Below are positions 8,503-15,337 of a DNA stretch of 27,219 nucleotides, one piece after another; within the stretch, counting starts at the first letter, position 1, and every line of letters starts with the position of its first letter. This DNA comes from an uncultured Actinomycetospora sp. GTDB taxonomy: Bacteria > Actinomycetota > Actinomycetes > Mycobacteriales > Pseudonocardiaceae. The position numbers and the translations under genes are program-made. Location: NCBI GenBank assembly GCA_902805495.1, contig CADCTH010000372.1:1-27219 (forward strand), read 5' to 3'. The notes below the pieces were generated by a model, which saw only the letters and a list, made by a program, of their open reading frames with translations, ran no database searches and was not told the DNA's origin.

Positions 8503-8775
8503 TTGCTGGTCGTGGGGGATCACGAACGGCTTGGTGGGCGCGGCGGGGGAGTCGTATCGCGGGCTGGTGAGCACCTGGTGTGGCACCAGGACTTGATCTG
8601 TCCTGAACCGAGGTGCCGAGGCCGCGTCCGGCGCTTCCCGCCCGGTGAGCTGGTGGACGAAGGACGCCGCGAGCGTCGTCGCTGTCCGGCGTGCGGGACA
8701 TCCATCACGGCCCCGGCGTTCTACCTCGTGCCCTGCGTGCGGCGCGACGGCAGCGAAGTCCCGCCCGCGGCATGA
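8503..8775 (+). CDS. Small zinc-ribbon-like protein of unknown function
   Basis: Up to 90 residues. The second half has paired cysteines, C-x4-C in ICPEPRC and C-x2-C in RRCPACGT, about 30 residues apart, with a further VPC. This is the pattern of a small zinc-binding ribbon. The intervening RRFPPGELVDEG is well formed and third codon positions are GC-rich, which supports real coding. The start is uncertain: TTG 8503 is the longest, while GTG 8578 begins just before the conserved-looking part (VWHQDLICPEP). No partner is evident, and it could be transcribed with the glycosidase gene 164 bases downstream. Confidence 0.5.
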   Translation: MLVVGDHERLGGRGGGVVSRAGEHLVWHQDLICPEPRCRGRVRRFPPGELVDEGRRERRRCPACGTSITAPAFYLVPCVRRDGSEVPPAA

Positions 8776-8939
8776 CCTGTCGACGCTCCCCGAGGCCTGC
8801 TCGAGTGCGCTGACCCCGTGGCGGGCCGGTGATGCGCTGCTGGCCGTCCTGACGCAGCGGGGCGATCTCGGCGAGCGCGCGCCACTGAGCGTGCGGGTAC
8901 GGGTCCTCCGCCGAGCACAGCCGCCTACGGTGCGGCGCC

Positions 8940-9829
8940 ATGCGTCGCGACGTGACCGTGCAGGGCAACCCGATCATCACCGACGTCCACACCGCCGACC
9001 CGACGGTGCTCGTGCACGACGGCACCGCCTACCTCTACACGGGGCACGACGAGGCGGAGCCGGGCGCGCAGCGGTTCGTGATGCGTGACTGGCTCTGCTT
9101 CTCGTCCACCGACCTGCTGTCGTGGACACCGCACGGCCCGCTGGTGCGTGTCGGGGACTTCGCCTGGGCCCGCGACGGCGCCAAGGCCTCGTGCGTCGTC
9201 GAGCGGCACGGGAAGTTCTGGTGGTACCTCGCGATGAACCACGCGACGGTGCCCGGCGGGGCCATCGGGGTGGCCGTGGCCGATCACCCGACGGGCCCGT
9301 TCCGGGACGCGATCGGCGCCGCGCTCGTCACCAACGACGTCCCGGACGACGACGGCCGCGACCACACCAACGACCCGTTCGTCCTCGTACACGACGACCG
9401 GGCGTACCTGTACTGGGGCAAGCACCGCTGCTTCTTCGCCCCGCTGGACGACGCGATGACCGCCCTCGCCGGGCCGGTCACCGAGATCGCGCTGCCGGCG
9501 TTCGAGGAGGGCGTCCACGTCCACCACCGCGACGGCTGGTTCTACCTGTCCTTCGGCCACCGGTTCCCCCAGCGCGTGGCCTACGCCGCAGCCGCTCACC
9601 GGAGGGCCCGTGGACGGTGGAGGGCCTGGTCAACGAGGTGCCGGGCAACTGCGCGACCAACCGGGTGGCGATCGTCGAGTTCGGCGGCGAGTGGTTCTGC
9701 TTCTACCACGACGGCACGGCGCCGGGCGGGGACGCCCGGCGCCGGTCGGTGTGCGTCGACCGCCTCCACCACGACGCCGACGGACGCATCGCGCGGGTCC
9801 ACATGACGACCGAGGGCCTGCGGTGCTGA
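8940..9829 (+). pseudogene. GH43-like five-bladed propeller glycosidase, frameshifted in the last third
   Basis: The N-terminal frame (8940 to about 9590) has the family's three acidic positions: Asp in HTADPTVLVHDG (candidate base), Asp in HTNDPFVLVHDD (pKa modulator) and Glu in FEEGVHVHHRDGWFYLSFG (general acid). GH43 enzymes act on arabinose- or xylose-containing glycans. After RVAYA the sequence turns Arg-rich and out of character. The expected end is in another frame: SPEGPWTVEGLVNEVPG, IVEFGGEWFCFYHDGTAPGG, RRSVCVDRLHHDADG, to a stop at 9829. One base is missing near 9580-9605. No signal peptide is seen, so the product would be intracellular. Without correction the first frame ends at 9806. 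Exact family (GH43 or a relative) and substrate are inferred. Confidence 0.75.
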
Positions 9830-9994
9830 CCAGCGGCGCGCGCCGGGCCACGGTCAGTGGTGCTGGCGGTGGCGTGCGGCAGCCGGGGATCGTGGCGAGC
9901 AGCTCCTGCAGCGCCCCCCGTCCCGCCGGGGGCGAGCGGGAGCACGTCGATCCGGTCCGTCGCCCCGGTGCCCGTGTCGCCCGGTCCGGTCCGG

Positions 9995-10354
9995 TCAGCT
10001 GGTCGGCGGGTTCCAGCGGCGCAGGGCCTCGTAGGCGAGCCCGCCCGCGAGCAGGGCCGGTGGCTCGATGATCCCGGCCACGAGGAGTGCTCCCGCGCCG
10101 AGGTAGGCGGGCGCTCGTCCTGGAAGCAGCCGCTTCGTCGTCCGGATCGATGTCGCGGCGACCTCGCCGGCCTGGGCGACGACGCCACTCACGAGGTTCC
10201 CGGAGGCGATGGAGGCGTCGCGGGCAGGCGCGCGATCCGCGGAGCCGGTCGAGCGTTCCTTCGTGGCCGGGGAGGCAGCGCTGGGCGGCGGGTCGTCGGG
10301 ACGCACCGTGGGGACGACGGTCGTGCTCGTACTCGGGCTCTTGTCCTTGGCCAT
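9995..10354 (-). CDS. Small conserved-looking membrane protein, function unknown
   Basis: 119 residues from ATG 10354 (MAKDKSPSTST). The first ~50 residues are hydrophilic and rich in Pro, Ser, Thr and charged residues. The middle (ASIASGNLVSGVVAQAGEVA) is followed by RTTKRLLPGRAPAYLGAG and one or two hydrophobic segments (ALLVAGIIEPPALLAGGLAY), then ALRRWNPPTS. The frame could extend upstream, but those codons look non-coding. The ribosome site is weak. It lies convergent to the glycosidase. I do not recognise a named family. Confidence 0.6.
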   Translation of the reverse strand: MAKDKSPSTSTTVVPTVRPDDPPPSAASPATKERSTGSADRAPARDASIASGNLVSGVVAQAGEVAATSIRTTKRLLPGRAPAYLGAGALLVAGIIEPPALLAGGLAYEALRRWNPPTS

Positions 10355-10507
10355 CTCGAAACGGTACGCCGCGGGCCGGGGTCCGGCGTCTCGAAGCGCC
10401 ACGGCTCGCACGGTGGGTGGCGGGTCCTCGGACCGTGCGGGTGCTGCTGACCGGCTCGACCAGTGGGGATGGCGTGCCCGGGTACTAGCGGTTCTTTCCG
10501 GTGGCGC

Positions 10508-11413
10508 TCAGGTGACGGCGAGCAATATTGCACCGGTGAGGACGGCGAGCACGGCACAGCCCTGACGCAGTGACAGCCGTTCGCGCAGGATGAGCCGCGC
10601 GAGCAGCACGCTCACCGCGGAGTCCAGGGAGGCCAGGACGCTGACCACTCCGAGGTCTGCCTTGGTGAATGCGATCGACAGCGCGACGTCGGCCGCCGCG
10701 GCGAACAGCCCGGCGAGGAGCAGCGTGGGCAGCGCTGCGCGGGGAGCGGCCAGGCGCGCTCGTGGCCCGGCAAGCGCGATCGGCAGCAGCCCGAGCAGGC
10801 CGCCGGTCTGTAGTCCAGCCGCCACCCAGAGCGGTGAGGACCCACCGGACCCACCGAGGTCGATCAGGACGAAGGCCGACCCGAACCCCACGGCGGCCAG
10901 CAGTGCGGCCATTGGCGGCGGCATCCGTGGTGCCCGGACGGCCGCCTCGTCGGGGCAGCCGGGTCGGGCGCCGGGGCAGGGCGGGTTCGGCTCTGCGGTC
11001 GTAGCCCCCAGGGCTGTCGCGAGTACCAGCACGCCGACTACGGCGACCCCCAACCCCACCCACGCGAGTACGCCGGGTATCTCGCCGCGGGCAACGCCGA
11101 CCGCCACGGGGATCACCGCCGCGCAGGAGGCCAGGGGCGCAACAACGGACACCGGCCCGCGGGCCAGCGCACCATAGAACAGCACCAGCCCGATGCTCGC
11201 GACGGCACCACCGAGCAGCCCGAACACCAGGCCGCTCAACTGGGGGCGGCCCGCCACCGACCACGCGATCGCCCCGACGCACAGCGTTCCCGCCACATGT
11301 CCCCAGAACGCGATGGCGATCGGGCGAGCGCGGCGAGCCGCGAGCCCGGCAGCGAAGTCGCTCGACCCGAAGGCGATGCTTGCGGCCAGGGCCAGCAGTG
11401 CCGCCAGGACCAC
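10508..11413 (-). CDS. EamA/DMT-family transporter
   Basis: 301 residues with two similar halves of about five membrane helices, the ten-helix layout of drug/metabolite transporters. The first half begins VLAALLALAASIAFGSSDF and contains VLFYGALARGPVSVVAPLA, the usual EamA block. The second half contains DVALSIAFTKADLGVVSVLA, followed by SAVSVLLARLILRERLS, the end-of-domain signature. A Pro/charged linker (about 140-165) separates the halves. It starts at GTG 11413 with GGGGG upstream. Probable efflux or exchange of a small metabolite in the cytoplasmic membrane; the substrate is not predictable. Confidence 0.9.
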   Translation of the reverse strand: MVLAALLALAASIAFGSSDFAAGLAARRARPIAIAFWGHVAGTLCVGAIAWSVAGRPQLSGLVFGLLGGAVASIGLVLFYGALARGPVSVVAPLASCAAVIPVAVGVARGEIPGVLAWVGLGVAVVGVLVLATALGATTAEPNPPCPGARPGCPDEAAVRAPRMPPPMAALLAAVGFGSAFVLIDLGGSGGSSPLWVAAGLQTGGLLGLLPIALAGPRARLAAPRAALPTLLLAGLFAAAADVALSIAFTKADLGVVSVLASLDSAVSVLLARLILRERLSLRQGCAVLAVLTGAILLAVT

Positions 11414-11597
11414 GACTTGCCCCCGAATTCAGAGGTGCTCAACCGGTCGGCTGTGCACCAGGCCGGTGTCGGGTATGTCGAAGGTGTCGGTCAGCGCGTG
11501 GGGCCTCGCAGCCTACTAGCCGTCGGCTGCAGGCTTGTCTTCCACGCGCGGAGCGGCTGACTACGTCACGGGCTGACGGTGGTGGACGGTGATCCGC

Positions 11598-12881
11598 TCA
11601 AGTCGGGACGACGGGCCCGGGGGCGGAGTCGCGGAGGTCGACGGCCTCGGCGTCATCGTCGATGTCCGCGAGCTCCCAGGGGCGGACGACGAGGACCAGC
11701 ACCAGGACGGCCGTTCCCAGGGCGGCGAAGACCGAGATGCCCAGGGCCACCGCGTCGTTGCCGAGCAGTCCCACCAGCGGTGAAACTAGCGCACCGACCC
11801 CGAACTGTGCAGCGCCGAGCAGAGCGGCGGCGGTGCCGGCCGATTCGCCGTGTCGCGACAGGGCCAGCGCCGGGGCGTTGGGCAGGGCCAGGCCGCAGGT
11901 GAACAACACGCCCCACAACGGCACGACGATGCCGAACAAGCCGCCGGTGCCGGTCAGGGCCAGAGCGAGCAGCACGACGGCGACGCCCGTCCCGGCGGGA
12001 ATCGCGACGACGAGGACCTGGCGCGGCTCGAACCACCGCAGCAGCACCGGATTGAGCTGTGTGGCCGCGATCAGCCACACCGCGCCCGCCCCGAACAGCA
12101 GCCCGAACTGCTGCTGGTCGAGCCCGAACTGCTGCTGGTAGACGAACGAGGAGCCGGAGACGTAGCTGAACAGGCCGGCCATCGCGAGACCGGCCACCAG
12201 CACGAGGCCGACGAACGCCCGGTCGCGCAGCAGCCCTCGGTAGGTCGACAGCGTGGAGCGCACCCCGGGTCGCCGCCGGCGTCGCGGGGGGAGCGTCTCG
12301 GGCAGCGACACCCACACGACCGGGAGCAGCACGAGCCCGTAGACCGCGAGCGCCACGAAAACACCTCGCCAGGAGGTGAAGCGCAGGAGCTCGCCGCCCA
12401 GGGTCGGGGCGATCACCGGGGCGGCGCCCATGACGAGGATCAGCCGCGACAGCAGGGTTGCGGCAGGGCGGCCGGTGAACAGGTCACGGACGACGGCCAG
12501 CGCGACGACGGCGCCCGCGGCAGCGCCCACGCCCTGCAGCAGGCGCAGCAGGCCGAGGACCTCGATGTTCGGAGCGGCGACGATGCTCGCCGAGGCGAGG
12601 ACGTGCAGGGCGGTCCCGGCCAGCAGCGGCGTGCGGCGTCCGAGGGCATCGGACAGCGGCCCGATGACCAGCTGGCCGAGCGCGAGGCCGACGAGCGTGC
12701 CGGTCAGCGTCAGCTGGACGGCGGCCTCGGTCGTCATCAGCTCGCCGGTGATCGTCGGCAGCGCCGGCAGGTACATGTCGATGGTGAGCGGGCCGAGCGC
12801 CACGAGGGCACCGAGGACCAGCGCCAGACGAGTGCGGCTCGGGGCAGACGCACTGCGGTCGGGCGCCGAGGAATGTGTCAT
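11598..12881 (-). CDS. MFS multidrug exporter, Bcr/CflA type
   Basis: About 427 residues with 12 membrane segments. Diagnostic features are ALGPLTIDMYLPALPTITGE in helix 1 (the TIDMYLPALP block of the Bcr/CflA group), LVIGPLSDALGRRTPLL (motif A), LRLLQGVGAAAGAVVALAVV and VMGAAPVIAPTLGGELL. Members export drugs such as bicyclomycin or chloramphenicol, or cysteine; which one applies here is unknown. I prefer the ATG at 12881 because AGAAGG lies at ribosome-site distance. The upstream ATG at 12908 has no such site. The C-terminus is acidic (ADIDDDAEAVDL). Confidence 0.92.
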   Translation of the reverse strand: MTHSSAPDRSASAPSRTRLALVLGALVALGPLTIDMYLPALPTITGELMTTEAAVQLTLTGTLVGLALGQLVIGPLSDALGRRTPLLAGTALHVLASASIVAAPNIEVLGLLRLLQGVGAAAGAVVALAVVRDLFTGRPAATLLSRLILVMGAAPVIAPTLGGELLRFTSWRGVFVALAVYGLVLLPVVWVSLPETLPPRRRRRPGVRSTLSTYRGLLRDRAFVGLVLVAGLAMAGLFSYVSGSSFVYQQQFGLDQQQFGLLFGAGAVWLIAATQLNPVLLRWFEPRQVLVVAIPAGTGVAVVLLALALTGTGGLFGIVVPLWGVLFTCGLALPNAPALALSRHGESAGTAAALLGAAQFGVGALVSPLVGLLGNDAVALGISVFAALGTAVLVLVLVVRPWELADIDDDAEAVDLRDSAPGPVVPT

Positions 12882-12908
12882 GGGCCCTTCTCGATCATCC
12901 GTGCTCAT

Positions 12909-13226
12909 AGGCGGCCCACGTCGGCCTCTCTACAGCGGAAGGCCCACAGCGCGGCGTTCATTCCCCGCACGCGGTCAGCCAGGCGCGATCGGGGCAGCTG
13001 GAGCGCGGCGCTCCCGCTCTCGTGCCGGCGTTGTTCAGCGTTGCGGCGCGGTTCAACGGCGACGACGTCGCCCGGTGTAGTTCGGCTCAACTTCAGAGGC
13101 GCGCTCCCGGAGCCTCACCAACGCACCATCGTTTGCGGGGCCGGTCATGGGCCACTTGCCACGGCACACCCTCCATGTGGCGACCCGGGCTCTCCGTGGC
13201 CTGAAAGCCCCAGGGAGCTGTGCTGA
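12909..13226. other. Intergenic stretch without a convincing gene
   Basis: About 320 bases upstream of the Bcr/CflA exporter. A 61-codon minus-strand frame (12905-13090) overlaps the exporter's first ATG but has mediocre codon use and no recognisable domain. The stretch presumably holds the exporter promoter and leads into the transposase remnant. Confidence 0.4.
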
Positions 13227-13457
13227 TCCCCCGTCCAAGAGCGCCGCAACGGCCCGATCCGCACCGTGGAGGACCTCGAGCTCGCGACCGCATCGTGGGT
13301 GCACTGGTTCAACACCCGCCCCGCACTCCAACTTCGGCAACGTGCCGCCGGTCGAGTACGAACAGAGCTACGACGCTCGCCAACCAGCCCGAGAAGATCC
13401 GATCTCGGGAGAACCCAGTGATGTGCCCCGGCTTGGCTGGAGTCACAGCCTCCACTG
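13227..13457 (+). pseudogene. IS3-family transposase C-terminal remnant
   Basis: The translation runs GPIRTVEDLELATASWVHWF, then NTR, then after a frame change near 13318 PHSNFGNVPPVEYEQSYDAR. IS3-type OrfB integrases end with a closely similar block (G-P-W-R-T-V-E-D-V-E-L-A-T...W-x-x-W-(Y/F)-N-x-R-R-x-H-S...P-P-x-E-Y-E). Only the last ~75 residues remain: the DDE catalytic region, OrfA and the left end are gone. The frame ends SHSLH and stops at 13457. The right terminal repeat may lie just after, near 13460-13480, but no partner end is present. The element cannot be active. Confidence 0.7.
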
Positions 13458-13767
13458 AATCCGGGGCGCTTCAAACTCCAAATCCCGCCGCCTCGCGCGT
13501 TGTATCCCGCGTCCGTCGAAGAGCGCGCGCCTTGCGGGCGGCTGGCGCCGCTCGGGGCGATCACAAGAGTCGGCGAGCGGCCGGGAGCCCTGCCGCGCGA
13601 ACACGGGCCGGACGAGCCGGCAGCCGCTGCCGGCGCCGGGCGATCCTTAGTCGGCGGAGGGGTGGACGTAGCCGCCACGGTCGACGAGGGTAGAAGACGT
13701 CGACCCGGCCCCCGTCGACTGTTGAGCCCACGAACACCGTGGGCGACGTCGAGGTGTCGGGGGACCG
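13458..13767. other. Intergenic stretch after the IS remnant, nothing recognisable
   Basis: About 310 bases. Several long open frames exist on both strands, but none has consistent third-position GC or a recognisable motif. It presumably includes the promoter of the ANTAR-like gene at 13768. Confidence 0.4.
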
Positions 13768-14022
13768 ATGACCCGCACGAGCGCGGAAGAGCTGCGGACG
13801 AGGCGGAACATCTGCCGGGCCGAGTTCTTGGTGGCTCTGGCGTGGGGACTCACCCGTGACCAGAGCGCTGAGGCCTTGAGGTACCGCGCCGCGGCGCAGG
13901 GGCTGTCGCTCCATGCGGCGGCGCTGGCGGTGCTCACTCCCGAGCCGACCGACGAGGGGTTGGTCGCCCGGTCCTCGCAGTCGGCACAGTCGCCCAGGCG
14001 TGGGCACCTGTACGCCCTTTAG
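13768..14022 (+). CDS. Small ANTAR-domain-like protein
   Basis: 84 residues. Residues about 17-60 (CRAEFLVALAWGL, then DQSAEALRYRAAAQGLSLHA and AALAVL) follow the three-helix ANTAR pattern, in which a Gly-containing helix is followed by a hydrophobic/Ala-rich helix pair. ANTAR domains bind paired RNA stem-loops and prevent transcription termination. Most are fused to a GAF or receiver domain; this protein has none, so it would need a partner or be constitutive. Codon use is good and no frame break is seen. The match is moderate, and a generic helical protein is the alternative. It lies just upstream of a STAS-like gene on the same strand. Confidence 0.55.
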   Translation: MTRTSAEELRTRRNICRAEFLVALAWGLTRDQSAEALRYRAAAQGLSLHAAALAVLTPEPTDEGLVARSSQSAQSPRRGHLYAL

Positions 14023-14090
14023 CTCACCTGCGGCGGTAGAGCTACAGCCACGAGGCACGGTGGCGCGTCGGCACCGCGACGTGGGCGACA

Positions 14091-14108
14091 CCGCCGCTGA
14101 CGCGGCGG
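14091..14108. terminator. GC-rich hairpin downstream of the ANTAR-like gene
   Basis: CCGCCGC (14091-14097) and GCGGCGG (14102-14108) form a perfect 7-bp stem with a TGAC loop, about 70 bases after the gene. A second perfect stem (TGTCGG / CCGACA, 14146-14160) follows. There is no T tract, so terminator function is only likely. The rest of 14023-14282 shows no gene. Confidence 0.35.
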
Positions 14109-14282
14109 CAACTCCTGTGATCCTTCTTCGTGACCTCCCGTCCCTTGTCGGCCACCGACAGCAGCGGGATCGTGACGGGGTCGAGCTCATGCGGGTCCAT
14201 TTGTTCAGCCGCGACGGTGAACCCTCTGCCGTCCCCGAGATGGACGACCGATGCGTCGCCCGCCATGGCAGAGGGAGACGCC

Positions 14283-14702
14283 GTGACATCGCCGGAGCGC
14301 GCACCGGAGTCCGCGGACCAGGTCGGTGCCCTTGATCGGCGTCTACGGGTGGCTCTGAAGAAGGCGCTCTCCGATGCGCAGGCAGCCTCGAGGCACGCGG
14401 GACCCGAGGTGCTGGCGGTCGGGTTCCGATGCTTCTCTCCGGGGCGTCTGGCGGTGGCCCTGGTCGGGACGCCGGATGACGAAGGGCTCGCGCGCCTCCA
14501 CTCCCTCACCCAGCACCTGGGTCACCTCGCCGGGGTCGAACTGGTCGTCGACCTCGTGCGCTTGCGGGGATGCAGCCGTTCCCTCCTGCGCGTGATCAAT
14601 GAGCTGCGCAGGGGCAGCAGCACAACCGGCGCGCGGAGCGACCTCTCGGGCTGGTCTCCAACTGAATCCGCGACGGACCACGTCACCATTCGCAGGCACT
14701 GA
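14283..14702 (+). CDS. Divergent STAS-domain-like protein (anti-sigma-antagonist type)
   Basis: 139 residues from GTG 14283, chosen because GAGGGAG lies 6 bases upstream; an ATG at 14265 is possible. The region GRLAVALVGTPDDEGLARLH, then VELVVDLVRLRGCSRSLLRV and INELRRG follows the STAS order: a strand, a helix, a second strand ending V-D-L, a loop with Ser, then a helix. In anti-sigma-factor antagonists the loop Ser is phosphorylated by a kinase; GCSRS could hold such a site. The match is distant and the N-terminal 40 residues (MTSPERAPESADQ...) are unassigned. Location after an ANTAR-like gene fits a regulatory role, but this is inference. Confidence 0.5.
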   Translation: MTSPERAPESADQVGALDRRLRVALKKALSDAQAASRHAGPEVLAVGFRCFSPGRLAVALVGTPDDEGLARLHSLTQHLGHLAGVELVVDLVRLRGCSRSLLRVINELRRGSSTTGARSDLSGWSPTESATDHVTIRRH

Positions 14703-14838
14703 TCTGGGTTGGCGGCGAGGTCGAGGTAGACCCGCGCCCCGGTGCACTCGTCCGCGAGCCGCTTGCGCCGCTGGCGAATGCACGACCCGTCCCGACGGGC
14801 TCGACGGCTGGACGATCGACGTCGCGCAGTACGAGCTG

Positions 14839-15135
14839 ATGCGGGCCCACATCCTGGACATGATCGACGAGGATGCCGGGGCGGACGGGAGCATCGCCCT
14901 CTGCGACGTCGTCCGCGCGGCGCAGGAGCGCTACGCCACCCACCCGCTGTTCCCCGGCGGGCGCACACGGAACTACTGCACCTTCACCAAGGTCGACCTG
15001 GAGGCGCGGTGCGAGATCGAGCGGGTGCCGCGCTCGCGCCCGCAGCGCATCCGGCGCGCGGGCGACGCAACGCCCCAATGGTCGAGATCCGCCGCGGACG
15101 GGTCATTCCGGGACGAAGTGGGCTACGCCGAATAG
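14839..15135 (+). CDS. Small conserved hypothetical (DUF6958-like pattern)
   Basis: 98 residues from ATG 14839. The core HPLFPGGRTRNYCTFTKVDL followed by EARCEIERV resembles a family of small bacterial proteins with a L-F-P-G-G...W...K-x-D-L-E-A-x-G-x-I-E-R block, probably a winged-helix-like fold. Coding character extends upstream to at least 14794 (DGLDGWTIDVAQYELM) in the same frame, but no start codon with a ribosome site is found there. The true start may be missing, or a further frame break may lie near 14780. The C-terminus is Arg-rich. It overlaps by a few bases the convergent small gene at 15123-15337. Confidence 0.5.
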   Translation: MRAHILDMIDEDAGADGSIALCDVVRAAQERYATHPLFPGGRTRNYCTFTKVDLEARCEIERVPRSRPQRIRRAGDATPQWSRSAADGSFRDEVGYAE

Positions 15136-15337
15136 TGAGTGACCGTCAGCTCATCGAGCAGGAACGTCGCGAGCGCCGTGCGGCTGACTTGTGGACCCCT
15201 GGGGTCGTGCGGGTCGTGGCGCAGCGGCCCCCGGGCCGCGCGGTCGACGATGCGTGGTGGCCGGACAGCGGCCACCGCAGGGCGGTGCGCTGAAACGCCT
15301 CGCGGACGTCCGCGGACCAGGCGGCGCCGTGGCTCAT
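15123..15337 (-). pseudogene. Small gene coupled to DedA-STAS, frameshifted
   Basis: ATG 15337 overlaps the DedA-STAS stop (ATGA) and has a clear ribosome site (GGAAGGAGCACC). The first ~30 codons (MSHGAAWSADVREAFQRTAL, then RWPLSGHHA) have excellent third-position GC. From about 15250 the good codon use moves to another frame, which ends RTALATFLLDELTVTHYSA with a stop at 15123. One base appears to be missing near the hairpin 15256-15276. The joined product would be about 71 residues. I recognise no domain. The translational overlap suggests it works with the DedA-STAS protein. Confidence 0.5.

Noticed and set aside
12105..12140. Near-perfect tandem 21-base repeat encoding QQQFGLD twice in the Bcr/CflA exporter.
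   Set aside because: Family members naturally have a similar Y-Q-x-x-(F/Y)-G-L-S-x-Q-Q-F-G-L sequence here, so no duplication event needs to be invoked.
12905..13090. A 61-codon minus-strand frame ending in an ATGA overlap with the exporter's first ATG.
   Set aside because: Codon use is clearly poorer than in neighbouring genes, it has no ribosome site or known motif, and the exporter has a better start at 12881.
14091..14160. Two consecutive stem-loops after the ANTAR-like gene, considered as an ANTAR RNA target.
   Set aside because: ANTAR targets have paired stems with six-base loops; these have 4- and 3-base loops and are 37 bases apart.
13561..14304. A 247-codon minus-strand frame over the ANTAR-like gene.
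   Set aside because: Arg/Pro/Ser-rich shadow without motifs; the plus-strand frame has proper codon bias.
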